NCBI RefSeq assembly: GCF_003865095.1
Contig: NZ_BHYK01000018.1
Span: 33,898 to 97,897 of the forward strand
Direction: 5' to 3'
DNA length: 64,000 bases
Origin: Clostridium tagluense
Lineage (GTDB): Bacteria; Bacillota; Clostridia; Clostridiales; Clostridiaceae
Part shown: in pieces, positions 19,369 to 28,935 of the stretch
How positions within the stretch are numbered: the stretch's first letter is position 1
Layout of the letters: each line of letters starts with the position of its first letter
The notes under the pieces: model-generated
What the model was told of the DNA's origin: nothing
What the model saw: the letters and a program-made list of their open reading frames with translations, nothing else
Databases searched by the model: none
Program-made: the position numbers and the translations under genes

Positions 19369-20049
19369 TTGAAGGATTTTAGAATTCTTTTAGTGGAAGA
19401 TGAAAAACTAATGTCAATGTTCGTTGAAATGGAATTAAATCATGAAGGATATAATGTTGATTTAGCCTTGGATGGACGAGAAGGTCTAAATATAGCTGAG
19501 GAAAATCAATATGATTTAATACTTCTTGATATTATGATACCAGGAATTAATGGAATTGAGGTTTGCAGAAGAATAAGACAATCGTCCATGGTACCTATAA
19601 TTATGCTTACTGCAAAAAGCGATATATCAGACAAGGTCTTAGGTCTGGATGTAGGTGCAAATGATTATCTTACAAAGCCCTTTGCAATAGAAGAATTATT
19701 GGCAAGAATAAGAGTGTATGAAAGGAATAAATCCATAAGCAATAACAGAGATGAAATCAAAGTTAGAGATATTGTCATGGATAATAAGGCTCATAATGTT
19801 AAGCGAGATGGCAAGGAAATTGAACTTACCAAAAAGGAGTATGACCTTTTAGAGATGCTGTTAATAAATAAAGATGTTGTGCTTACACGCGCACAATTAA
19901 TTGAGAAGGTATGGGGTTATGACTACATAGGGGATACTAATGTAGTAGATGTGTTTATTAGGTATTTACGAAGTAAAATTGATGATGGATTTGAAGATAA
20001 ACTTATAACTACTATAAGAGGGGTAGGATATGTTGTTAAAGGTGAATAA
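19369..20049 (+). CDS. OmpR/PhoB-family response regulator
   Basis: A 226-residue regulator. Receiver with LLVEDEKLM, phospho-acceptor Asp in LILLDIMIPGINGIE, and switch Lys in LTKPF. The C-terminal winged helix includes IELTKKEYDLLEML and ends RGVGYVVKGE. The start is TTG 19369 behind an AAAGGATGG site. The kinase gene starts 2 bases after its stop, so the pair is translationally coupled. Confidence 0.93.
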   Translation: MKDFRILLVEDEKLMSMFVEMELNHEGYNVDLALDGREGLNIAEENQYDLILLDIMIPGINGIEVCRRIRQSSMVPIIMLTAKSDISDKVLGLDVGANDYLTKPFAIEELLARIRVYERNKSISNNRDEIKVRDIVMDNKAHNVKRDGKEIELTKKEYDLLEMLLINKDVVLTRAQLIEKVWGYDYIGDTNVVDVFIRYLRSKIDDGFEDKLITTIRGVGYVVKGE

Positions 20050-20051
20050 TT

Positions 20052-21425
20052 ATGAATTTTAAAATCATTAAAAGTGCAAAAGTTTCTGTAAAATTAACTA
20101 TAGTTTATGCTGTGATGTTCTCACTCGTATTGCTGATTTTAAATGCTTCAATATTATATGGGACAAAATATTACTTGTACAGCCAGGCAAATAAGCAAAT
20201 AGATGATGTTAAAATAATGGTATTAAATAAGGCTGTGTCAAAGACAAAGCAGGTAGATTTATCCGATGAAAAAATAATTTCAGATGTTCCATCTAAAGAA
20301 AATATATCCATAAGGATAGTAAAAGAAGATGGAAAGGTATTAAACATATCAAAGGAATTTAATTATAGTATTAAAACTGAAGAACCACTTGATAAAGTGA
20401 AAAAATTCAAAGAGAATGATAAGCATCTGGTATTTAAAAATTTAAGAATTGAAACTGTGAAAAATGGACCTGCGTATATTCAAATAGTGAAGGATATGGA
20501 GAATGAATATGACTTCATGAAAATTCTATTTGCACTTATGGCAATAGCTGACTTTATAGGGATTATTGCTTCGATTATATTAGGATATAGTATAAGCAAA
20601 AAAATGTTGGAACCTATTGATTATATAACTAAAGCTGCTGATAATATTAGTATTAATAATTTAAGGGAAAGAATAGAGGTCACAGGTCCCGATGATGAAC
20701 TTAAAAGACTAGGTAATACTTTTAATAAAATGATAGATAGGCTCCAGGGAGCTTTTGACAGGCAAATTCAATTTGTATCCGATGCATCCCATGAGCTTAG
20801 AACTCCTATTGCAGTTATTCAAGGGTACGCAAACCTACTTGATAGATGGGGGAAAGATGATAGGCAGGCCTTAGAAAAATCTATTCATGCTATTAAGCTA
20901 GAAAGTAGTAATATGGAAAACTTAGTTGAAAAACTATTATTTCTTGCAAAAGGTGATAGTGGAAATCAAATAATAGAGAAAAGTGAATTTTGGCTAAATG
21001 AGCTTATTTCCGAAGTGGTGACTGAAAGTGTGCTTATAGATCCTAGTCACATAATATCCAGTGGAAAAAATGATGCTGCATTTATATTCGCAGATTATAA
21101 AATGATAAAGCAAATGCTTAGGATATTTATTGAAAATAGTATTAAATTCACACCAGAACAAGGGAAAATTGATATAAGTTCAGAAATTCAGAATAAAACA
21201 GTAAAAATTACTGTTAGTGACAGTGGCGTAGGAATACCAAAAGGCGAAATTCAAAATATATTTGAAAGATTTTACATTGTAGATAAATCTAGATCTAAAG
21301 AAAAAGGTGGCACAGGCCTTGGACTATCTATTGCTAAATGGATTGTAGAGGTGCACAAAGGAACTATAAATGTAGAAAGCAAGGAAGGTAATGGAACAAA
21401 AATAAGTATAATATTAAACATCTAG
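20052..21425 (+). CDS. Sensor histidine kinase
   Basis: A 457-residue kinase. Transmembrane helices at about 13-33 and 152-175 flank an extracytoplasmic domain of about 118 residues. HAMP (about 176-230), HisKA with His in SDASHELRTPIAVIQG, and HATPase with ENSIKFTPEQG, VSDSGVGIP and GGTGLGLSIA follow. The pair is upstream of dedA and uppP, so a cell-envelope signal is plausible, although a terminator separates them. Confidence 0.92.
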   Translation: MNFKIIKSAKVSVKLTIVYAVMFSLVLLILNASILYGTKYYLYSQANKQIDDVKIMVLNKAVSKTKQVDLSDEKIISDVPSKENISIRIVKEDGKVLNISKEFNYSIKTEEPLDKVKKFKENDKHLVFKNLRIETVKNGPAYIQIVKDMENEYDFMKILFALMAIADFIGIIASIILGYSISKKMLEPIDYITKAADNISINNLRERIEVTGPDDELKRLGNTFNKMIDRLQGAFDRQIQFVSDASHELRTPIAVIQGYANLLDRWGKDDRQALEKSIHAIKLESSNMENLVEKLLFLAKGDSGNQIIEKSEFWLNELISEVVTESVLIDPSHIISSGKNDAAFIFADYKMIKQMLRIFIENSIKFTPEQGKIDISSEIQNKTVKITVSDSGVGIPKGEIQNIFERFYIVDKSRSKEKGGTGLGLSIAKWIVEVHKGTINVESKEGNGTKISIILNI

Positions 21426-21460
21426 ATTTCAGATTTATCTGTTATCTAGGTGTTTTTTAT
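21417..21460 (+). terminator. Terminator after the two-component system
   Basis: ACATCTAGA pairs with TCTAGGTGT (one G-U), with an inner CAGAT/ATCTG stem, followed by TTTTTT. Confidence 0.65.
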
Positions 21461-21579
21461 TATTGATATCATACTTCTTAAGCTAAATCTAAGACTCTTT
21501 TAATCTAATTTTAATGTTTAAAATATATAATATAAAAATTGGAAGATTAGAAGCAACTTTCAACGAAAGGGGAAAAAAT

Positions 21580-22260
21580 ATGGGTATTGTAATTAACCTT
21601 ATAAATGCATTAATGCATATTGATAAGTATTTAGCTTTAATAATACAGCAGTATGGAATATTAACATATGTTATTCTTTTTTTAATTATCTTCATTGAAA
21701 CAGGATTGGTTGTTATGCCAATTTTGCCAGGAGATTCAATGTTATTTGCAGCAGGAGCACTTGCAGGGATTGGATCAATGAATATATTTACTCTTTTAAT
21801 AGTAGTATATATTGCAGCGATACTGGGGGATACTGCTAATTATCATATTGGTAAAAAGATTGGGAAAAAGATACTCGCGAAAGAGGAAGTAAGGTTTATT
21901 AACAAAGAGTATTTAAAAAAAGCTCAGGAATTTTATGAAAAACATGGTTCAATGACAATAGTAATAGCAAGATTTATTCCTATAATTAGAACCTTCGCAC
22001 CTTTTGTAGCTGGTATTTCCGAAATGAATTACTCAAAATTTATACCTTATAATATGATTGGTGGTGGAGTATGGGTAAGTTTATTCTTAGGCATGGGTTA
22101 CTTCTTTGGTAATCTATCTTTTGTGAAAAATCATTTTTCTTATGTGCTAATAGCTATAATAATTATTTCATTACTGCCTGGAGCTGTAGTGTTTATAAAA
22201 GAAAAGAGAAAAAGAAAGAGAAATAATGAAGATGATATCCTTAGCACAGAGAGCAGATAG
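21580..22260 (+). CDS. DedA family membrane protein
   Basis: A 226-residue integral membrane protein with the SNARE-associated/VTT fold. Conserved features are PILPGDSMLFAAGAL, the re-entrant loop region and ARFIPIIRTFAPFVAG. Some DedA proteins (UptA) return undecaprenyl phosphate across the membrane. The frame opens at ATG 21514, but AAAGGGG at 21566-21572 supports ATG 21580. The uppP gene follows after 76 bases, which makes a lipid-carrier recycling role attractive here. That role is inferred. Confidence 0.88.
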   Translation: MGIVINLINALMHIDKYLALIIQQYGILTYVILFLIIFIETGLVVMPILPGDSMLFAAGALAGIGSMNIFTLLIVVYIAAILGDTANYHIGKKIGKKILAKEEVRFINKEYLKKAQEFYEKHGSMTIVIARFIPIIRTFAPFVAGISEMNYSKFIPYNMIGGGVWVSLFLGMGYFFGNLSFVKNHFSYVLIAIIIISLLPGAVVFIKEKRKRKRNNEDDILSTESR

Positions 22261-22336
22261 CTCATGAAAAGTTCGTTGTTTTTATAAAAAAATAGTATAA
22301 AATCATTATAAAATTTTAAAGCAGAGGAGGATGTAT

Positions 22337-23125
22337 ATGAATATTTTACAAGCTATTGTTTATGGAATAGTACAGGGAATTGGCGAGTTTCTCCCGATAT
22401 CTAGTACAGCTCATTTAGTATTAATTCCATGGATTTTTGGATGGAATGATCCTGGCGTTGCTTTTGATGTAGCATTACATCTAGGGACTTCAGCAGCAGT
22501 AATTCTATTCTTTTGGAAAGATTGGATTAAATTAATTAATGCTGGAATTCGCAAACCTAAATCAAAGGATGGAATGTTATTTTGGCTACTTGTTTTAGCT
22601 ACAATTCCTGGCGGTTTATTTGGAGTTCTATTAGATAAATATATGGAAGTCTTTAGAAATCCTGCGCTTATTGGAGTTACGCTTATTATTTTGGGTATAA
22701 TATTATATTATGCTGATAAAAATAGTGATGAAAAAATTAAATTAGAAGATATTGGACTTAAAAGAAGTCTTATAGTTGGTATTTCTCAAATATTTGCAAT
22801 AATACCAGGTGTATCACGATCAGGCATTACTATGTCTGCAGGACGTTATTTAGGAATGGAAAGAGAAGCTATAGCTAAGTTCACTTTTCTACTATCAACT
22901 CCCATAATAATTGGAGATGCATTATATCATGCCACAAAAATGGGAACGGTTACCATAGATAAAACTCCATTTATTGTAGCTGTTTTAACAGCTGCAGTAG
23001 TAGGCTTTTTAAGTATTAAATTTTTACTGAATTATTTAAAGACTAAAGGATTTGGGGTATTTTCAATATATAGATTTGTTTTAGGGGTTGTAGTTATAGT
23101 TACATATTTTGCTAGATTAAAATAA
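22337..23125 (+). CDS. uppP: Undecaprenyl-diphosphatase (BacA type)
   Basis: A 262-residue polytopic membrane enzyme that removes a phosphate from undecaprenyl diphosphate so that the carrier lipid can be reused for wall synthesis; extra copies give bacitracin tolerance. Signatures are GEFLPISSTAHL near the N-terminus and PGVSRSGITM. The ATG at 22331 abuts the GGAGG site, so ATG 22337 (6-base spacing) is the start. It probably forms a unit with the DedA gene. Confidence 0.95.
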   Translation: MNILQAIVYGIVQGIGEFLPISSTAHLVLIPWIFGWNDPGVAFDVALHLGTSAAVILFFWKDWIKLINAGIRKPKSKDGMLFWLLVLATIPGGLFGVLLDKYMEVFRNPALIGVTLIILGIILYYADKNSDEKIKLEDIGLKRSLIVGISQIFAIIPGVSRSGITMSAGRYLGMEREAIAKFTFLLSTPIIIGDALYHATKMGTVTIDKTPFIVAVLTAAVVGFLSIKFLLNYLKTKGFGVFSIYRFVLGVVVIVTYFARLK

Positions 23126-23135
23126 TAGAAGTAAC

Positions 23136-23170
23136 AAAAGAGCTAAAGCGTGCACGCTTTAGCTCTTTTG
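23136..23170. terminator. Bidirectional terminator between uppP and yjeM
   Basis: AAAAGAGCTAAAGCG pairs perfectly with CGCTTTAGCTCTTTT around TGCA. A- and T-runs on both sides suit the converging genes. Confidence 0.9.
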
Positions 23171-23182
23171 CTACAACTTTCT

Positions 23183-24643
23183 TTAACTTATATCCTCTGA
23201 CCCATTTATAGCATTTTTCTTATTAGATATCTTTGCAATTAAAGGTAGGATAAGTCCGAGTCCCAAAAGAACAAATGGTGTTAATAAATTAAGTACAAGT
23301 TGGAAAGTATACTCTGATGTGTTTGCTTTTGATTTTGGAAACATTCCCATGATACATGCAAATGCTGTAAATGAAAAACACCACAAACCAATGAAGAAGG
23401 CTATCTTATCATTTTTTATAAATTTATATTCAGATAAGAATTTCTTTTTAGCAAAGCCTCTTAAAGCCATATATGCTAAGAATACCCACAAATACCTTAT
23501 TGGCATAACAATTGAGTTTAGGTCTAATAACCAGTTGAATAAAGTATTCATATCTCCAATACCTAAGGCTGGTACAATTATTAAAATTCCAACTAAAACT
23601 GCAGTCATTTTATATCCATTAATTGGAGCTCCATATTTATTTGTTTTCATTAGGCTAGCAGGAATGTATTTTTTATCTCCCTCTGCAAATAATATTTTTA
23701 AAGGGGCATCAATTGAAAATGCTAATGCAGAAATTTGAGCTAGCATATTTGCAATTGCATATAATATTAAAAGTAAGTTTCCTACGCCATAGTAGTTACC
23801 CAATGTTTTAAATGCATAGTACTGGCCATTCATTTTTAAATCTACTGGGATGTTATTTGCATCAAACATCATTCCCATTGCAACTGAACCCAGTAGTGCT
23901 GATACTGCAACCATTATTGCAAGTGCAATCATTCCCTTGGGGAAATTTTTTGATGGCTCTTTAGTATCGTTAACATAAGGTGCTATTTTTTCACAGCCAC
24001 CTACTGCAAACACTAGCATAGATATTGTAGTAAAATATGCAAAGTTAAAGTCTGGAATAAATGATTTTAATGTTATGTGTGCTGTTGCAATTTTTACTCC
24101 TGTAATTGAGGGTGCTGCAATCATCATCACTATGTATAGCATTGACATTACAAATACGGATATCCCCGCTATGGTTCCTATTTTCTTCAAGGAATTAACA
24201 CCTCTTGAAGCAAACCATAGGAAAAAAAGAAATAGTAATAATGTTATTGATTGCAGCACCAGCGGACTAAAACCTTTAATGAATTTTCCGTTTTGTGTTG
24301 TTACCCAACCTAGTGCTATTAAAATTGACTGAGGTTTTTGTGCTAAATAGGGTACATGCACTACCCAATAAGTCCATCCTGCGAGATAAGCCAGTTTTGG
24401 ACTCATTGTAGATTTTATCCATGTACTAACGCCTGCTTTACCATCTTTAAATGTAGAACCTAATTCCCCTACCATTAGTGCATAGGGTATAAAATATAAT
24501 GAAATAATAAGTACCCATGATCCAACAACTTTTAAACCTTGATTGGCAAAGTTATTAACAACATTTCCAAATCCCCATACCATAACAAAAGCTATAAGTG
24601 CCAGATTTTGCCACGTAAGCTTTTTAACCCCTGTCTCGTTCAT
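23183..24643 (-). CDS. APC-family amino-acid transporter (YjeM-like)
   Basis: A 486-residue permease with about 12-13 hydrophobic helices. The N-terminal helix AFVMVWGFGNVVNNFANQG and the VGGCEKIAPYVNDTKEPSKN loop match the glutamate/GABA-type YjeM group of the APC superfamily. Substrate is not determined by sequence alone. The frame extends to TTG 24661, but GAAGGGAG sits 7 bases before ATG 24643. The 24644-25063 gap to the next gene is AT-rich; I see no RNA element or convincing promoter in it. Confidence 0.85.
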   Translation of the reverse strand: MNETGVKKLTWQNLALIAFVMVWGFGNVVNNFANQGLKVVGSWVLIISLYFIPYALMVGELGSTFKDGKAGVSTWIKSTMSPKLAYLAGWTYWVVHVPYLAQKPQSILIALGWVTTQNGKFIKGFSPLVLQSITLLLFLFFLWFASRGVNSLKKIGTIAGISVFVMSMLYIVMMIAAPSITGVKIATAHITLKSFIPDFNFAYFTTISMLVFAVGGCEKIAPYVNDTKEPSKNFPKGMIALAIMVAVSALLGSVAMGMMFDANNIPVDLKMNGQYYAFKTLGNYYGVGNLLLILYAIANMLAQISALAFSIDAPLKILFAEGDKKYIPASLMKTNKYGAPINGYKMTAVLVGILIIVPALGIGDMNTLFNWLLDLNSIVMPIRYLWVFLAYMALRGFAKKKFLSEYKFIKNDKIAFFIGLWCFSFTAFACIMGMFPKSKANTSEYTFQLVLNLLTPFVLLGLGLILPLIAKISNKKNAINGSEDIS

Positions 24644-25063
24644 ATTATGAACTCCCTTCAATTAATTATTCGAAACGTTTACAAAGAATGTATTTCTCCA
24701 AAATTTTCCTGGATATTTAGTATGATAACATTATTCGTACTATTTTGCAATATTTCATGCTAATCTTTTTGAAATCTGAAATATTTTATGTCGTTTTTCA
24801 ATTCAATATATATTTTTTTAAATAATTTGTGCTTTGCGATTTTTCTTAGTAATAGAATTACTATCAAAGATTAAAGCCTCATAATAAATTTTAATATATG
24901 TTTTAAATTTATTAAAAAAATGTCTATAAAACATGGAGAAGAGAATAAAAGTGTAGTATACTTAACTCAGAATTGATACCACAAATTACAATCATATTTA
25001 AAATTATACAAAATATAATATAATTAATTAAATATGAAAACTATGGGGAGTCGGGAGGGCTAT

Positions 25064-26839
25064 ATGAAAAATATTTTTAAATCATTTTTAATTGTAATAT
25101 TAACTTTTGCATTGTGTATACCTATGCAAATAATCGTTAAGGCTAGTACGTATACGGATATAGGAACTAAAAATAATGTGGTGGTTAGTAAACCTTGGAC
25201 AGTGAGTTTTAATAAATCACTGAGTTCTAATACTGTGAATACCACAAATATTAAGGTGCTTGGAGAGGCGAATAAAAACATAGACGTTGATGTTAGTTTA
25301 GCTAATAACAATAAAAATGTAATAGTAAAGCCCATAAAAAATTATGAAGCTAATAGTGAATACACTTTGATAGTGACAGAAAAAGTTAAGTCTTCGGATG
25401 GGAAGGATCTTCCTAAAGAAGTTAGAATGAATTTTAATACTGAAAGTGCAGCTACAAAGCCAAGTGAGTTTACTGTATGCATTGATCCAGCTCAGTACTA
25501 TAAAGATATAACTGGTAAAAATGGTGCGAAAGCTAAGGATGTAAATTTAAATACAGCATTAAAACTAGGTAATATACTAAAAACAAAAGGATTCAATGTA
25601 GTATATACTAGAGATAGTGATTCAGTAACTTGGGACAAGCTTAATGAGGATGAGGCAAAAGCTGCAATAGCGAAGAAGGCAAAAGCCGATGTATTTTTAA
25701 GTATAAATACAAATGCATATTCTTCAGATACTGCAAATGGAATTGAAACATATTACCTATCTGATATTAGCAATAATAAAGTGTTAGCAGAGCTAATGCA
25801 AAGCGAACTTATAAAAGCAACAGAAGCTAAAGATAGAGGAATAAAAGCAGCAGGTAAAGAAGAAAATTTGGCAATATTAAATAAATTAAATTGCCCTGGG
25901 GTAGTTTTGGAATTGGGCTTTTTAAGTAATCCAGAAGAAGAGATATTACTAACTAATGCAGATTATCAAAATAACGCTGCAAAGGCTATAGCGAATGCGC
26001 TAATGAAATATACGGGTTTTGCAAATACAGATACTAGTTATGATTCTCTTTTTCAAATATCTTCAGTGGGAGATACAATTGTTAATTTAGAAGTTGGTGG
26101 CAAATATGCATTTCCTAAAACTATACTTGCTACTATGACTAATAACTCAAAAAAAGAGGTTGGAGTAGAATGGCTTCAAGATTTAGTTTCTTTTGCTAAG
26201 TCAGGTACTTATACCTATGAAGGCGTTATAAAAAATTATGATAAGAAAGCTAAAGTTATAATTAATGTAAAAGAGGCAGTTAAAAACAAGTATAGTGTAG
26301 TTCTAGATGCAGGTCATGGGGGAGCAGATTCAGGAGCAGTAGGACAAATGGGAACTAAAGAAAAGACTATAGTGCTAGCAATTACTTTAAAAGTAGGAAA
26401 TATATTAGCTAAGAATGGTGTTGGAGTTACTTACACAAGAACAACTGATAAAACTCAGGGTCTTCAACAAAAATGTGATGTTTCAAATAATGCTAAGCCA
26501 AATTATTTTGTAAGTATTCATGCAAACAGTTATTCAGCGCCTACAGTTAGTGGCATCGAGACCTTTTATAAGAGTGGTAGTGCAGCTGGACAAAAGTTGG
26601 CTCAGGCTGTTCAAACTGAATTGATTAAAGCAACTGGAAGAGTGGATAGAAAGATTAAAACTGCAGGGTTTTATGTTTTAAATAATACAAATGCTACGGC
26701 TATATTGGTAGAAACATCCTTCGTTTCTAATCCAACAGAGGAAAAACTATTAGTTACAGAGGCCTACCAAACAAAGGTAGCTCAGGCAATTTCAACGGGA
26801 ATTCTTAAGAGTTTAGGAATAAGTAAAATAGTATTTTAA
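25064..26839 (+). CDS. Secreted N-acetylmuramoyl-L-alanine amidase with one degenerate and one intact amidase domain
   Basis: A 591-residue exported protein. Signal peptide (1-27), a Big_5/SbsA-like Ig domain (about 34-126), amidase_3 domain A (about 136-318), an Ig-like spacer (about 335-402), and amidase_3 domain B (about 409-587). Domain B keeps the zinc and catalytic set His418, Glu433, His486 and Glu550. Domain A has Gln144, Ala157 and Asn215 at the first three places and only Glu283 is kept, so it cannot bind zinc normally. Only domain B should cut the bond between muramic acid and L-Ala. ATG 25064 follows GGGAGG; ATG 25034 has no ribosome site. Confidence 0.92.
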   Translation: MKNIFKSFLIVILTFALCIPMQIIVKASTYTDIGTKNNVVVSKPWTVSFNKSLSSNTVNTTNIKVLGEANKNIDVDVSLANNNKNVIVKPIKNYEANSEYTLIVTEKVKSSDGKDLPKEVRMNFNTESAATKPSEFTVCIDPAQYYKDITGKNGAKAKDVNLNTALKLGNILKTKGFNVVYTRDSDSVTWDKLNEDEAKAAIAKKAKADVFLSINTNAYSSDTANGIETYYLSDISNNKVLAELMQSELIKATEAKDRGIKAAGKEENLAILNKLNCPGVVLELGFLSNPEEEILLTNADYQNNAAKAIANALMKYTGFANTDTSYDSLFQISSVGDTIVNLEVGGKYAFPKTILATMTNNSKKEVGVEWLQDLVSFAKSGTYTYEGVIKNYDKKAKVIINVKEAVKNKYSVVLDAGHGGADSGAVGQMGTKEKTIVLAITLKVGNILAKNGVGVTYTRTTDKTQGLQQKCDVSNNAKPNYFVSIHANSYSAPTVSGIETFYKSGSAAGQKLAQAVQTELIKATGRVDRKIKTAGFYVLNNTNATAILVETSFVSNPTEEKLLVTEAYQTKVAQAISTGILKSLGISKIVF

Positions 26840-26854
26840 AGAGATATAGTGAGT

Positions 26855-26888
26855 TAAAAAAGAGTGGAATAGATTTCACTCTTTTTTC
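26855..26888 (+). terminator. Terminator after the amidase gene
   Basis: AAAAAAGAGTG pairs with CACTCTTTTTT. The remaining gap to 27215 holds one 35-codon frame (26931-27038) without a ribosome site and no recognisable RNA. Confidence 0.8.
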
Positions 26889-27215
26889 GCTACCAATATG
26901 TATAATTGTCTTATAATTAAATTGTAGATTATGTTTAAGTTTTATGTTAGAAATGTCCAACATAAATTTATTGATGACTATGTAAACCTTATAAAGGAAA
27001 GATTATTAGGCAATAAAAAAGATTTAAGTATTAATTAATATTACATGAAAACCCAAAAACAAGGCATAATAAACTTGATTATATGTAGCTAATACTGATA
27101 TAATCATACTTAATGACACCTTACTATTGAATTTTTGTTGGATTTAGATACAACAATTATATCATAAGGGGGGTGTAATTATTTTATATATATATACAAA
27201 GGAGGAATTTGTTTA

Positions 27216-28637
27216 ATGGCAGAAGATAATAAGAAATTAGGACTTGGGTTACTTGTAGCTTTAGGTATAGGTACTATGATTGCATCAGGTATTTTTAATA
27301 GCCCTACAGACTTAATAGCAACAACAAATCCAATGGCAGTTCTCATTTCATGGGGTATTGGAGTTTTTGGCGTAATAATGCTCGGAATGGTATTTTATTT
27401 GCTTACAAATGAAAAACCAGAATTAAAAGGTGGGATTTATTCCTATGCTAAAGAAGGCTTTGGTGATTTTGTAGGTTTTAATTCAGCATGGGGTTACTTT
27501 ACAAGTTCTTTCATTGGTAATGTTGCATTTATTATTTTAATTTTTAAGACTATAAACAGTTTAATTGGAGAAGGATATTCAATGCCTCCTATTTTAGCAT
27601 TTTCACTTGCATCTATTCTTTTGTGGATATATTATTTTGTAATAGCAAAGGGTATTAGACAAGCTGGCATACTGAATTTAATAGTTACAATTGGTAAAGT
27701 TATACCACTACTTTTAGTAATTGTATTTGGTTTTTCAGCCTTTAAATTAGGTATATTTAATGTGGAAAATTGGCAGACGATTTTAGCATCCACTGGAAAA
27801 ACCGCTAGTTTAGGAAAACAGATAAGTGGGGCCATGGGAACAATTTTATGGTGCTTCGTAGGTGTTGAAGGTTTAGTAGTTTTGTCTGAAAGAGCGGAAT
27901 CTCAAATAGTGGTTGGAAAAGGAACAATAATTTCACTTGTTATAACAGCTACACTTTATATATCAATATCTATACTGTCAATGGGTATTTTGCCAGCTAA
28001 GGATTTAATTGCAGCACAAACACCACTGGCAGCAGTCCTTGCACAAACCGCATTGGGAAGTTATGGGGCTATTATAGTTAAAGTAGGTATTTTAATTTCT
28101 CTTATGGGTGCTTTGCTTTGCTGGTTTTTGTTAACTACAGAAATTTTGTATGCTCCGGCAGCACAGGATGGGTTAATGCCTAAGTGGTTTAAAGTAAATA
28201 ATGATAAAAATGTACCTATAAATGCTCTTTTATTTTCAATTGTGGCAACACAAATAGGTCTTCTAGCCATGCTTTCGGAAGCTTTGCAAAAGGCTTATTA
28301 TGTTGCCACACATATGTGTACAACTAATATATTAATACCGTATTTGTTATCTTCTATGTTTGCATTTCAGGTATTTAATAAAGAAAGTGGGCACTTTAAG
28401 GAGAAAATTATAGCAGTACTCGCAGGTATATATTCAATTTATGTTATATATGCAGTAGGAATTGGGTATTTAGGGCTAGCATTCGTAATTTATGCATTAG
28501 GGATAGGATTTTACTTAAAGGCTAAAAAAGAAAAAAATGAAGTAATTACTAAGAGGGAAAAGATGGCAATGATAGCTATGGTTATAATGGCAATAGTTAT
28601 GATAGTAGCGGCGATTACCGGTAAAATCTCTGTTTAA
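27216..28637 (+). CDS. Basic amino acid/polyamine antiporter, APC family (ArcD/LysI type)
   Basis: A 473-residue permease with about 12-13 helices. The N-terminus KLGLGLLVALGIGTMIASGI and the GTILWCFVGVEGLVVLSERA segment match the basic amino acid/polyamine antiporter group that swaps arginine for ornithine or lysine for cadaverine. No arginine deiminase or decarboxylase gene is nearby, so the substrate is open. ATG follows AAAGGAGG with 10-base spacing. A strong terminator ends this single-gene unit. Confidence 0.85.
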   Translation: MAEDNKKLGLGLLVALGIGTMIASGIFNSPTDLIATTNPMAVLISWGIGVFGVIMLGMVFYLLTNEKPELKGGIYSYAKEGFGDFVGFNSAWGYFTSSFIGNVAFIILIFKTINSLIGEGYSMPPILAFSLASILLWIYYFVIAKGIRQAGILNLIVTIGKVIPLLLVIVFGFSAFKLGIFNVENWQTILASTGKTASLGKQISGAMGTILWCFVGVEGLVVLSERAESQIVVGKGTIISLVITATLYISISILSMGILPAKDLIAAQTPLAAVLAQTALGSYGAIIVKVGILISLMGALLCWFLLTTEILYAPAAQDGLMPKWFKVNNDKNVPINALLFSIVATQIGLLAMLSEALQKAYYVATHMCTTNILIPYLLSSMFAFQVFNKESGHFKEKIIAVLAGIYSIYVIYAVGIGYLGLAFVIYALGIGFYLKAKKEKNEVITKREKMAMIAMVIMAIVMIVAAITGKISV

Positions 28638-28660
28638 CGATATTTTATAAGGATTTGAAG

Positions 28661-28697
28661 AAAAAACGTATTTGAGAAATCAAATACGTTTTTTTTA
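28661..28697 (+). terminator. Terminator after the antiporter gene
   Basis: AAAAAACGTATTTG pairs perfectly with CAAATACGTTTTTT around AGAAAT, with a T-run. Confidence 0.9.
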
Positions 28698-28935
28698 TTT
28701 TATCATTGCCCTGTCAATAAACTATATAGTAGAGAGGTATTAGTGTTAAATTAATCATGTAAGCCTCAAAATAGAATTATTATAATGTTGGGTTATAATG
28801 AAAATAAATGATTAGTTACATTATATTGCTTAAGTAAATAGTGCATAGGGCAAGAAAAAAGCATATAATAAAGTGAGGTGGAAACTAACTTTTATCTGGG
28901 GGGGCTTTATTATACAACAAATAAAGGGGTATTTA

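Noticed and set aside
24668..24681. CcpA (cre) site TCGAAACGTTTACA upstream of yjeM
   Set aside because: Two mismatches at conserved positions of the 14-base consensus; too weak to list without conservation data.
26931..27038. 35-codon frame MFKFYVRNVQHK... in the gap before the antiporter gene
   Set aside because: No ribosome site, no family likeness and not longer than chance in AT-rich DNA; at best a gene remnant.
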